Assembly: GCA_903838675.1 (NCBI GenBank)
Contig: CAILZI010000125.1
Coordinates: 1 to 52,666 of the forward strand
Reading direction: 5' to 3'
Length of the DNA: 52,666 nt
Source of the DNA: an uncultured Verrucomicrobiota bacterium
GTDB taxonomy: Bacteria > Verrucomicrobiota > Verrucomicrobiia > Verrucomicrobiales > Verrucomicrobiaceae
The notes beneath the pieces are model-generated. The model made no database searches, was not told the DNA's origin, and was given only the letters and a program-made list of their open reading frames with translations. Numbering within the stretch: position 1 is the first letter of the stretch; each line of letters begins with the position of its first letter. Both the position numbers and the translations under genes were made by a program. Shown here in pieces: positions 7,899 to 15,981 of this stretch.

Positions 7899-10601
7899 AT
7901 GCTTCGTCGTCTCATCCTCGCAACCCTCGCACTTCCATCCCTGCTGCCCGCTGCCGAGCGTGGCCAGGATGCCTACAATCAGCGCATTCTGCCGTTGCTG
8001 CAAAAATTCTGCTATGACTGCCACGGTGACGGCACGGACAAGGGTGACTTCGCGCTCGATGAATATCCGGAATATTCGAAGCTCATCGGAGACAAGGTGC
8101 TGTGGGATCACGCACGCCAGCAACTTGTCACTCACGTGATGCCGGCGGAAAAGAAGGACAAGCCGTCCCTTCCCGAGCGCGACGAGATCGTCGCCTGGAT
8201 CGACAACACCGTATTCTGGTTTGACCCGCAGAAGATTGATCCCGGCCATGTCACCTACCGCCGGCTCAACCGCACGGAGTACAACAACACCATCCGCGAT
8301 CTGCTGCTGGTGGACATGAAGCCCGCCAATGACTTCCCGCCGGATGACACCGGCTACGGTTTCGACAACATTGGGGATGTGCTCAGCATCTCGCCGCTGC
8401 TGATGGAGAAATACATCCGCGCGGCGAATGCCGTGGCGGACAAAGCGCTGGACACCTCCGACGTGCCAAGGCTGGATCTGGAACTGGGTGCGAAGAAGTT
8501 CTGGAACCAGAAAGGCGAAACGAAGGAGTGGGATGGCGTCCGCTGGTTTCACAGCAACGCCGATGCCGCCACCAAGTTCACTGCGCCCGCCTACGGCAAC
8601 TACCTGCTTAAATTCAGCCTCTCGGCAACTCAGGCCGGCCCGGATGCCGCCAAGGTGGCCCTGCGGGTGGATGACAAGGAACTTGGCACTTTTGATGTGA
8701 CCGCCCCCTATCATGGCGACAAAGGCCCGTGGCAGACGATCCAGCAGGTGGTACCGCTCAAGAGTGGCGAGCACAAGATTGTGGTGCGCTTTTTGAATGA
8801 TTTCTCTGATCCGCAGAACCCTGACCCTAACAAGCGTGATCGCAACCTCGCGCTCGACAAGATCGATGTCGAAGGCCCTGATGGTCTGCTGCCGCCACGT
8901 GGCACCCGCCTGGTGCAGTGGCTGCTCGATGGCAAGCCTGCGGGCCTGCCCTCCATCAGCCTGAGTGGTGAGGATTTTGAAAACGGCCAGGGCAATGCCT
9001 CCCGCGACACAGGCACGATTGAGCTCCCCTCGAATGGCTATGTGAAGCATCACCTTGATCTCGCCACGGCTGGCAAATACCGCCTCACCATCAAAGCAGG
9101 GGCGCAGCAGGCGGGTGGTGAACCGGCGAAATTTGATGTGCGCATCGGCGGAAAAAATGCGGGCTCATTCTCCATCACGGCCAAGGACCAAACGCCGCAA
9201 TTGTTCAAAACTGAAGTGGAGCTCCCGGCGGGCAAGCATGAGATCCAGGTGTGGTTTCTGAACGATTTCTACGACGAGAAGACTCACGAAGACCGCAACT
9301 TCTGGCTGCATCAGCTCACGGTGGAAGGGCCGGTCAATCAGATCGGAGGCATCGCGGCAGCCGAGGTCCATGGTTTGGTGGACAAACTCGGCCAGCGCAT
9401 CTTCCGCCGCCCTTTGCGTGATGCTGAAAAAGCCAAATGGCACGGCATCGCCGATCTCGGGCTCAAAGAAAATCTGCCCCCGCTGGATGCCATGGGCTAC
9501 GTGCTGCGGGGCATGCTCATGTCTCCCGGATTTCTCTACCGTGGCTCCCCAACGCCCGTCGGTGCGGTGCAGAACGGAGTCGCCTTGATCGATGAGTACA
9601 GCCTCGCTTCACGACTTTCCTATTTCCTCTGGTCCGCGCCGCCGGATGACAAGCTGCTGCAACTCGCCGCCAAAAGCGAACTGCGCAAAAATCTCGTGGA
9701 GGAGGTGAAGCGCATGATTGGAGACTACCGCGCCTGGAGCCTGACGGAAGACTTCGCCGGTCAGTGGCTGCAACTGCGTGACATGGACATTGTGGATGTG
9801 GACCAGAAACGCTTTCCAGAATGGAAGAACGGTACCGCGTACGGCATGAAAAGGGAGTCGCAGACCTTCTTTGACAACATCGTGCGCAACAACCTCAGTG
9901 TGATCGAATTCCTCAATGCCGACTACACCTTCCTCAATGAGAAGATGGCGCAATACTACGGCATCCAAGGCGTCAAGGGTGACAAATTCCAGAAGGTGTC
10001 GCTGCAAGGCACACCACGTGGTGGCATCCTGACGCAGGGCAGCATCCTCACGCTGACCTCCACGCCGACACGAACCTCGCCGGTGAAGCGTGGCAAGTAC
10101 CTGCTGGAAAACATTCTGGGCACGCCACCGCCGCCAGCCCCTGGAGGTGTGGCACCACTGGATGAGAAGAAGCAGCAGTTTGGCAAGCTGACGCTGCGGC
10201 AACAGTTTTCCGAACATCGCAGCAATGCCGCCTGCGCCGGATGCCACGCCTTCCTGGATCCCATGGGCTTCGCCTTTGAAAACTACGACGCCATCGGCCG
10301 GTGGCGTGACGAGGAGAAGAAGCAGCCGATCGATGCCTCCGGGTCGCTTGTGCGAGGGCAGACTTTTGCCAACCTCGCCGAACTCCGCACCATCCTCGTG
10401 CGTGACATGAGCGATCAGTTTGTCAAAAACCTTGCCGACAACCTGCTCATCTATGCCCTTGGTCGCGGCCTCGAATACTCCGACAAACCCACGACCGAGG
10501 AGATCCTGCGGAAAGCCAAGTCCTCCGGCAACCGCATTCAGGACATCATCCTCGCCGTGTGTGAGAGCGTGCCGTTTCAAAAAATGCGAGTGACTCCCTA
10601 G
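7899..10601 (+). CDS. secreted DUF1587/DUF1592/DUF1588/DUF1585 cytochrome-like protein with two CBM-like modules
   Basis: 900 aa from ATG at 7899, which opens a signal peptide (MLRRLILATLALPSLLPAAE). A c-type heme motif CYDCH lies at about residues 38-42 and a second one, CAGCHAFLDPMGF, near residue 780 (DUF1588). Between them are DUF1587 (YRRLNRTEYNNTIRDLL), two similar beta-sandwich modules around residues 220-330 and 350-485 that share the pattern FLNDF..D..RN..L..., then DUF1595/DUF1592 (LASRLSYFLWSAPPDDKLL) and finally DUF1585 (LADNLLIYALGRGLEYSD). The two modules look like Ca-dependent xylan-binding CBMs. Such proteins are extracytoplasmic and of unknown reaction. No adjacent DUF1552 partner is present, which is unusual. 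Confidence 0.88.
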   Translation: MLRRLILATLALPSLLPAAERGQDAYNQRILPLLQKFCYDCHGDGTDKGDFALDEYPEYSKLIGDKVLWDHARQQLVTHVMPAEKKDKPSLPERDEIVAWIDNTVFWFDPQKIDPGHVTYRRLNRTEYNNTIRDLLLVDMKPANDFPPDDTGYGFDNIGDVLSISPLLMEKYIRAANAVADKALDTSDVPRLDLELGAKKFWNQKGETKEWDGVRWFHSNADAATKFTAPAYGNYLLKFSLSATQAGPDAAKVALRVDDKELGTFDVTAPYHGDKGPWQTIQQVVPLKSGEHKIVVRFLNDFSDPQNPDPNKRDRNLALDKIDVEGPDGLLPPRGTRLVQWLLDGKPAGLPSISLSGEDFENGQGNASRDTGTIELPSNGYVKHHLDLATAGKYRLTIKAGAQQAGGEPAKFDVRIGGKNAGSFSITAKDQTPQLFKTEVELPAGKHEIQVWFLNDFYDEKTHEDRNFWLHQLTVEGPVNQIGGIAAAEVHGLVDKLGQRIFRRPLRDAEKAKWHGIADLGLKENLPPLDAMGYVLRGMLMSPGFLYRGSPTPVGAVQNGVALIDEYSLASRLSYFLWSAPPDDKLLQLAAKSELRKNLVEEVKRMIGDYRAWSLTEDFAGQWLQLRDMDIVDVDQKRFPEWKNGTAYGMKRESQTFFDNIVRNNLSVIEFLNADYTFLNEKMAQYYGIQGVKGDKFQKVSLQGTPRGGILTQGSILTLTSTPTRTSPVKRGKYLLENILGTPPPPAPGGVAPLDEKKQQFGKLTLRQQFSEHRSNAACAGCHAFLDPMGFAFENYDAIGRWRDEEKKQPIDASGSLVRGQTFANLAELRTILVRDMSDQFVKNLADNLLIYALGRGLEYSDKPTTEEILRKAKSSGNRIQDIILAVCESVPFQKMRVTP

Positions 10602-10659
10602 AGTTGCTTTCATTCATGCCAAAGCCAAGGCAGAATCGGGAACCAACTGCCGTCACTCC

Positions 10660-11310
10660 ATGGACAATTCCAACGCTTCCAAGAAATCTTCCGGCGAGAG
10701 CTGGCGCGATGAGCCCATCCAGCCCAAGCAGAAGGCCGTGCTGGAATTTCTCAAGATGCCGGTGCCTCCGACCCGGGGTGGTGCGAGCAACATGATCCGG
10801 GCCGTCTTTGAAAGTCCCGCAGGCAACGCCCATCAAAACATGTGGGATGCCGCCAAGTACGAGCTGCACCCGGACCTGTACCCTCCCGAACCCAAAAAAG
10901 AAATTCCGAGCCCAAAGCCACCTACCTTGTTTGGCTATGTGGTCAAAGGACTGATTGCGCTGGCGGTGATCTTTTATGCCATGGACAAGTATCATGAGCA
11001 TGCGAACAAGCCACCTTCCGACAATGTGCGCACTGACAACGTGCCAGCCGCTGTGACGCCCACCGTTGCAGTCAAAGGCGAAACGAAGCCGCAGGCACCA
11101 GAACGCAAGCCGGTCAGTGACATCCTTTCACTGGAGAGCACGGACGGGAGAACGGTGCAGGCCAAGGTGCTCGCACTCACCAAATCGACGGTCCTGATTC
11201 GCCGGGAGGACGGCCAGACCTTTGATCTGCCTCTGGAGAAGCTGACCGAAGACTCAAAACGGCGCATCGAAGAGTACCGTGCGGCAAAGCGGTCAGGCTT
11301 GGTGAAGTGA
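10660..11310 (+). CDS. membrane-anchored SHD1-like domain protein
   Basis: 216 aa. A charged, Pro-rich N-terminal region of about 85 residues precedes one transmembrane segment (GYVVKGLIALAVIFYAMDKY, about residues 88-107). A linker and a C-terminal domain follow (LESTDGRTVQAKVLALTKSTVLIRRED, then FDLPLEKLTEDSKRRIEEY). The C-terminal pattern matches the SLA1-homology (SHD1-like) domain found in many planctomycete and verrucomicrobial surface proteins. No N-terminal signal peptide is seen, so the first part is probably cytoplasmic and the SHD1-like domain outside. Function unknown. Confidence 0.65.
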   Translation: MDNSNASKKSSGESWRDEPIQPKQKAVLEFLKMPVPPTRGGASNMIRAVFESPAGNAHQNMWDAAKYELHPDLYPPEPKKEIPSPKPPTLFGYVVKGLIALAVIFYAMDKYHEHANKPPSDNVRTDNVPAAVTPTVAVKGETKPQAPERKPVSDILSLESTDGRTVQAKVLALTKSTVLIRREDGQTFDLPLEKLTEDSKRRIEEYRAAKRSGLVK

Positions 11311-11321
11311 ACCTGCGGGAG

Positions 11322-11342
11322 CTGGTTCATTGATCAGACCAG
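11322..11342. promoter_or_regulatory. operator copy 1 of the CTGGT-N11-ACCAG family
   Basis: Inverted repeat of 21 bp, CTGGT-N11-ACCAG, 45 bases before the first Gfo/Idh start codon. A weak promoter follows (TTGAGC at 11354, TTACTT at 11376). Two further sites with identical arm and spacer length lie at 15912 and 30624. The half-site CTGGTYTG resembles those of FadR-type GntR regulators, fitting the GntR/LacI gene at 30645. Confidence 0.7.
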
Positions 11343-11387
11343 ATCATTTTTCTTTGAGCGGGCTTTTACCGACGTTTACTTCGCGCA

Positions 11388-12377
11388 ATGCATTCCATCC
11401 TCATCATCGGCTGTGGCAGCATTGGCGAGCGCCATCTGCGCTGCTTTCAGCAGACCGGACGGTGCCAGGTCAGTGTGTGTGATTCGAATGCGCAACTGCT
11501 AAGCGACGTCAGCAAGCGTTACAGTGCCACCGCATTTACCAGTCTGACAGAAGCTGTCCAGGCACAGCCCTTTGATGCCTGGGTCATCTGCACGCCTGCG
11601 CACACTCATCTGGCCATCGCGCGAGAAGGTGCTGAGCGTGGTGCGGCTTTGTTGATTGAAAAGCCGCTGTCTGTCACGTTTGATGGGCTGAAGAAAACGC
11701 GTGAGGCCATTGCCAAAGGCGGGCGGTTTGTGGCGGTGGCGTATGTGTATCACTGCTTTCCGTGGGTCGTGGCGGCGCGTGAATTTTTGCAGCGTGGTTC
11801 GCTGGGAAAGCCGCTGCACGCCAGCGTGGTAGCCGGCCAGCATTTCCCCACGTTCAGGCCTGCGTATCGCGATATATACTATGCACGCCATGAGACCGGT
11901 GGTGGAGCCATTCAAGATGCGCTGACTCACATCGTGAATGCCATGGAGTGGCTAATCGGGCCGATGACGCGCGTTTATTGCGAAGCAGCGCATCAGCAGC
12001 TGGAAGGCGTGCTTGTCGAAGACACCGTCAACGTCACGGCGCGGCATGGCAATGTGCTGGCGAGCTACGCGATGACGCAGTTTCAGGCGGCGAATGAAAC
12101 CGTCTTTGAGATCCACTGCGAGCACGGCAGCCTCAAAATTGAATCTCATGCACAACGCTGGGGCAGCATGAAACTGGGCGAGACTGATTGGACGTGGAAC
12201 ACCACTGCAGCGCTGGAACGCGATAACCTCTTCATCGCCCAGGCGAACGCTTTCCTTGATGGCATGGAGGGCAAACCCTGCGCGCTATGCACCTTTGATG
12301 AAGCCGTGCAGACACTGCGCTTCAACCGTGCTGCGCTGGAATCCGCCGCCACCGGCCTGCCCATCGCGATCTCATGA
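11388..12377 (+). CDS. Gfo/Idh/MocA family NAD(P)-dependent oxidoreductase 1
   Basis: 329 aa. The N-terminal Rossmann fold has IIGCGSIGERHL (GxGxxG, residues 6-17), CTPAHTHLAIA and the family EKPLS motif near residue 92. The C-terminal substrate domain includes HETGGGAIQDALTHIVNAMEW, with the His-containing helix typical of sugar or cyclitol dehydrogenases. It probably oxidises or reduces a sugar or sugar acid in the cytoplasm. First gene of a tightly coupled four-gene operon (the next start overlaps by 4 bases) with another oxidoreductase, an aldolase and an SDR, preceded by operator copy 1. Substrate unknown. Confidence 0.9.
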   Translation: MHSILIIGCGSIGERHLRCFQQTGRCQVSVCDSNAQLLSDVSKRYSATAFTSLTEAVQAQPFDAWVICTPAHTHLAIAREGAERGAALLIEKPLSVTFDGLKKTREAIAKGGRFVAVAYVYHCFPWVVAAREFLQRGSLGKPLHASVVAGQHFPTFRPAYRDIYYARHETGGGAIQDALTHIVNAMEWLIGPMTRVYCEAAHQQLEGVLVEDTVNVTARHGNVLASYAMTQFQAANETVFEIHCEHGSLKIESHAQRWGSMKLGETDWTWNTTAALERDNLFIAQANAFLDGMEGKPCALCTFDEAVQTLRFNRAALESAATGLPIAIS

Positions 12378-13336
12378 GCAGCGGAGGCAAACAGCTTCGC
12401 CTGGCCATGCTGGGCATGATTGAAGGCAACGGGCACCCCTATTCATGGAGCGCCATTGTGAATGGCTTTGATCCGGCTGCGATGGCGCAGTGCCCCTACC
12501 CTGCCATTCTGAGCTACCTTGGCAAACAATGTGTGGAGGAGGTGAGCATTCCCGGGGCGCGGGTCACGCATCTTTGGACGGATGATCCTGCAGACGCGCC
12601 GAAGGTCGCCGCAGCAAGTTTGATCCCCAACATTGTTTTCAAGCCGGAGGATGTCATTGGACACGTCGATGCGGTGATCATCTCGACGGATGATGGGGAT
12701 GATCACATCCGTCGTGTGCGCCCCTTCATTGAAGCCGGGCTGCCGGTGTTTGTGGACAAGCCGATGGCGACGAACATTGCTGACCTGCGGCAGTTTGTGC
12801 AGTGGCACAAGGCGGGCTCTGTTATTCTTTCCACCAGCGGCATGCGCTACGCACCGGAGATGAGGCTGAGCGATGAACAGCGCGTGCAGATTGGCGACTT
12901 GCGCTGGATCACCAGTTTTACCTGCAAGACGTGGGAGCGCTATGGCATTCATGCGCTGGAGGCTGTGGAGCCGCTGCTGGGGCCGGGTTTCCTGACTGTG
13001 CAGGCGCTCAGTGATGCAGGTGGCGATGTGATGCATCTGACGCATCGGAGTGGCGTGCGGGTGACGCTTGGCGCGCTGCACGATGCCTATGGCAGCTTCG
13101 GTGCCGTGCACCTCTACGGCACCCAGGGGCAGATTCCGCTCCGGCTGACTGACACCTACCATGCCTTTCGTCGGCAGTTGGTCGCTTTCATCGACATGCT
13201 ACAAACCGGCGCACGTCCCCTGCCCTTTGAGGAAACCGTGGAACTGATGGCGGTCATCATTGCTGGACGGCGCAGCCGCGAGCAGAATGGAGCGGTCATT
13301 CATATTGCAGACATCCTTTCCGAAACACTTTCATGA
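12374..13336 (+). CDS. Gfo/Idh/MocA family oxidoreductase 2 (divergent)
   Basis: 320 aa, starting in an ATGA overlap with the previous gene. The Rossmann region is unusual (LAMLGMIEGNGHPYSW in place of GxGxxG), but DAVIISTDDGDDH, VFVDKPMATN and STSGMRYAPEM show the Gfo/Idh/MocA architecture with the K-P motif. The long insertion with PYPAILSYLGKQCVEEVS is typical of a subgroup found in sugar-acid clusters of Planctomycetota and Verrucomicrobiota. The missing canonical glycine motif leaves cofactor use uncertain. Translational coupling on both sides indicates that it works with oxidoreductase 1 and the aldolase. Confidence 0.8.
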   Translation: MSSGGKQLRLAMLGMIEGNGHPYSWSAIVNGFDPAAMAQCPYPAILSYLGKQCVEEVSIPGARVTHLWTDDPADAPKVAAASLIPNIVFKPEDVIGHVDAVIISTDDGDDHIRRVRPFIEAGLPVFVDKPMATNIADLRQFVQWHKAGSVILSTSGMRYAPEMRLSDEQRVQIGDLRWITSFTCKTWERYGIHALEAVEPLLGPGFLTVQALSDAGGDVMHLTHRSGVRVTLGALHDAYGSFGAVHLYGTQGQIPLRLTDTYHAFRRQLVAFIDMLQTGARPLPFEETVELMAVIIAGRRSREQNGAVIHIADILSETLS

Positions 13337-14142
13337 AACTCCGCCCCTCCCGCATCCTCCGTGAAATACGTGCCGGCCAAAACAGCACGGTCATCAAACT
13401 GAACCTGGGTGATCCCCGCATCGTTGAGCTGGCCGGACTTTCAGGAGCCAGTGCGGTGTGGCTGTGCAATGAGCATGTGCCGAACAGCTGGCTCAATCTG
13501 GAGCACCAAGTGCGTGCCGCAAAGCTGTACGACATGGACACCATCGTGCGGGTGAACAAGGGCGGATACAGTGAATACGTGAAGCCTTTTGAGTGCGATG
13601 CCACGGGCATCATGGTGCCGCATGTCACCAGCGCTGATGAGGCGCGCAATGTGGTGGACATGGTGCGCTGCCGACCGCTGGGCAGCAAGGCGCTGGATGC
13701 TGGCAACATGGATGGTCTTTTCTGCCAGGTGCCGCTGGCTGAGTACGCGCACCACTGCAACACGGAGAAGTTTGTCATTCTGCAAATCGAAAGCCCCGAG
13801 GCGCTGGAGGTGGTGGAGGAAATCGCTGCGGTGCCGGGTTTTGACATGCTGCTGTTTGGCGCGGGAGATTTCAGCCACCGCATCGGCAAGCTCGGGCAGG
13901 CCACGCATCCGGAAGTGGTTGCTGCACGCAAGCGGGTCGCGGCTGCAGCGCTCAAATACGGCAAGCATCCGGCGGTCGCTTCGCTGTATGGGCAGAAGGA
14001 GGAGGTGATCGCGGAAGGAACGCGGGTCTTCACGCTGGGCGCGGATGTACTGGAGCTGGGGAATGCGTTCAAGAAGCTGGTGGGTGACTTTGGTGGGGCT
14101 GATGCGGCGAAGGGCAGTGATTCGATTTACCAGTCCAAGTAA
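13333..14142 (+). CDS. HpcH/HpaI-type class II aldolase 1
   Basis: 269 aa, starting in an ATGA overlap. The TIM-barrel HpcH/HpaI family is shown by VPHVTSADEARNVVDMVRCRPLGSK, the metal-ligand segment [21 protein letters not shown] and the GAGDFSHRIG loop. Members reversibly cleave 2-keto-3-deoxy acids to pyruvate and an aldehyde, using a divalent metal. NEHVP stands where DAEH is usual, supplying the His. Within the operon this is the likely carbon-carbon cleavage step after oxidation. A second paralog lies at 27369-28184 in the divergent sialidase-like operon. Confidence 0.86.
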   Translation: MKLRPSRILREIRAGQNSTVIKLNLGDPRIVELAGLSGASAVWLCNEHVPNSWLNLEHQVRAAKLYDMDTIVRVNKGGYSEYVKPFECDATGIMVPHVTSADEARNVVDMVRCRPLGSKALDAGNMDGLFCQVPLAEYAHHCNTEKFVILQIESPEALEVVEEIAAVPGFDMLLFGAGDFSHRIGKLGQATHPEVVAARKRVAAAALKYGKHPAVASLYGQKEEVIAEGTRVFTLGADVLELGNAFKKLVGDFGGADAAKGSDSIYQSK

Positions 14143-14147
14143 GTGCC

Positions 14148-14924
14148 ATGGCTGCCAATCTCTTTTCTCTCCAAGCCAAAACCATCCTCCTCACCGGCGG
14201 TGCTGGACTTTATGGCCGTGGTCTGGCCGCCATGCTGGCGGAGACGGGTGCCACGCTGATCCTGGCCTCGCGGGATGTGGGCAAGCTGCAGACGGTGGCG
14301 GAGGAAGAGACGGCGAAGGGGCACCGCGTGTTTGCGGAGACGCTGGATCAGGGGGATGAGGCGTCTGTGGTGGCTTTGCATGAACGTGTTACTGCGCGGC
14401 ATGGAGCGCTGCACGGACTGGTGAACAATGCGGTGCTACGCCCGATGAAAGGGGCGAATGGCGCCGCGGAGCAGTTTGCGGAGTCGATGCGAGTCAATGC
14501 GACGGGTGTCATGCTGATGCATCGTCACTTTGGCCAGACCATGGCTGAGGCTGGACGTGGCAGCATCGTGAACATCGGCAGTATTCAAGGGATGATCGGA
14601 CCGAGCTACGAGCTCTACACCGGCACAAACATGGGCGACATGCCGCCGGATTACTTCTTCCATAAAGGCGGCATGGAAAACCTCACTCGCTTCTACGCGG
14701 CGCTGTACGGGCCCAAGGGAGTGCGCGTGAACAACCTCGCGCCCGGGGGATTTTTCAACCATCAGCCTGAGCCGTTTTTGCAGCGCTACTGCGAGCACAC
14801 GATGCTGGGGCGCATGGCGGATGAAACGGATCTGGGTGGTGCGGTGATCTTTCTCCTGAGCGATGCATCCCGGTACATCACGGGGGTGAATCTGCCTGTG
14901 GATGGCGGGTATACGGCGAAGTAG
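14148..14924 (+). CDS. SDR family oxidoreductase
   Basis: 258 aa. The cofactor motif is TGGAGLYGRGLA near residue 18, with NNAV in place of NNAG, Ser in NIGSIQG, and an active-site Y-x3-K in PPDYFFHKGG near residue 170. The insertion before the Tyr (GPSYELYTGTNMGDM) sets it apart from common fabG-like proteins; SDR 31736-32518 has a similar insertion. It starts 5 bases after the aldolase stop and is the last gene of the operon. Its stop codon abuts the stop of the convergent kelch gene with no bases between. Probably interconverts a ketone and an alcohol on the sugar acid. Confidence 0.87.
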   Translation: MAANLFSLQAKTILLTGGAGLYGRGLAAMLAETGATLILASRDVGKLQTVAEEETAKGHRVFAETLDQGDEASVVALHERVTARHGALHGLVNNAVLRPMKGANGAAEQFAESMRVNATGVMLMHRHFGQTMAEAGRGSIVNIGSIQGMIGPSYELYTGTNMGDMPPDYFFHKGGMENLTRFYAALYGPKGVRVNNLAPGGFFNHQPEPFLQRYCEHTMLGRMADETDLGGAVIFLLSDASRYITGVNLPVDGGYTAK

Positions 14925-15830
14925 CTACTTCAGGAGTTCAGCCACGGGGATGCGGTGGAACTTGTTCGTGCGGGACTGCTTTTTGTCTTCGCCGCCGAGG
15001 CAGTAAACGAAGGCGTCGAACTTCACCAGGCCGACCATGGCGGCGTAGGGCAGCGACTTTGCCTTGGAGTAGCTGTCGGACTTCACGTCGTAGATGTAAG
15101 CATCGGAGGTGAAGTCATCCGCATAGCCACCGGCGAGGTAGATGTGCTGATCATCGAGAGTGACGGCGGTCATGCCGCGATTCGCACGCGGGAGCAGTTT
15201 CAACGCCCTCCACGTGTTTTTCTCGGAGGCAAAGGCATAGGCCGCATCAGTATTCACGGGCAGTTTTGTATGTTCGTCATAGGTCATGCCGCCAAACACA
15301 AAGAGCTCATGTCCGACTTCGGCGTATGCAGCCACGGCAAAAGGCTTGCCGGGATAATCGGCCAATCGTCGCTGGCCTTTGCCAATCCGCCAAGTCTCGC
15401 GACTGAGACCGGCGACGTTGGAGGGATCGTTGGTGCCCCCCACAATGACAGTCCCCACCTCCAGCGCCCCACCCGCTGCAAGCACTCCATTGCGGACAAA
15501 CCGCTCACGGCTTCCATCGAATCCACCCACGAAGGAGAAACGGTCCACGCTTTGCAACGGCACAGCGTAAGCCACTTTAACATGGAGTTCGGGGTCAGTG
15601 CTCCACGTCATTTTCGAGGGGTCAAAGCTGTGCCTTCTTTCCAGCCAATTCTTTTTACCACCTTCCCAGTTGGTACCGCCCACCACGATGATTTGCCCCT
15701 TTTCATGTCCGCACACAAAGCCTCCGTTTGGCTCCGGGAGCGGAGGTAGCGGCTCCCAGTCAGCGGCGTGCGCCAGGCATGCACGTAACACCAAGAAGAG
15801 AACGCCAGCTTTAAACACTCGTTTTGTCAT
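14925..15830 (-). CDS. secreted kelch-repeat, NanM-like mutarotase-type protein
   Basis: 301 aa from ATG at 15830, chosen because it opens a good signal peptide (MTKRVFKAGVLFLVLRACLAHAA). In-frame ATGs at 15851 and 15878 would add polar residues. About six kelch blades are visible from their Gly-Gly motifs: IIVVGGTN, FSFVGGFDG, TVIVGGTND, LFVFGGMTY, IYLAGGYAD and VYCLGGEDK. The architecture is that of periplasmic N-acetylneuraminate mutarotase (NanM/YjhT). The specific sugar is not proven. Divergent from the symporter gene with operator copy 2 between them, so both are probably induced together for sugar uptake. Confidence 0.75.
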   Translation of the reverse strand: MTKRVFKAGVLFLVLRACLAHAADWEPLPPLPEPNGGFVCGHEKGQIIVVGGTNWEGGKKNWLERRHSFDPSKMTWSTDPELHVKVAYAVPLQSVDRFSFVGGFDGSRERFVRNGVLAAGGALEVGTVIVGGTNDPSNVAGLSRETWRIGKGQRRLADYPGKPFAVAAYAEVGHELFVFGGMTYDEHTKLPVNTDAAYAFASEKNTWRALKLLPRANRGMTAVTLDDQHIYLAGGYADDFTSDAYIYDVKSDSYSKAKSLPYAAMVGLVKFDAFVYCLGGEDKKQSRTNKFHRIPVAELLK

Positions 15831-15911
15831 TGGGATCAGTCGTGTGTTCATGGTGTTCACTGACAGTTCGCGGTTCATAAGGCCGAACTTTCCGCTTTCC
15901 TGCCGAATCCC

Positions 15912-15932
15912 CTGGTCTTAAAAACAAACCAG
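15912..15932. promoter_or_regulatory. operator copy 2 of the CTGGT-N11-ACCAG family
   Basis: A 21-bp CTGGT-N11-ACCAG inverted repeat in the 151-bp divergent region between the kelch gene (start 15830) and the symporter (start 15982). Both ends share CTGGTCT and CAAACCAG with the copy at 30624. Its central position would let one regulator act on both transcripts. Confidence 0.72.
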
Positions 15933-15981
15933 GAAACACTCGCGCAACTTTGCGTTGGTTTGCACCACCCCCGCCCTGCTT

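Noticed and set aside
15956..15967. Palindrome TGGTTTGCACCA near the symporter as a fourth operator
   Set aside because: Arm spacing differs from the 21-bp operators, so it is not counted.
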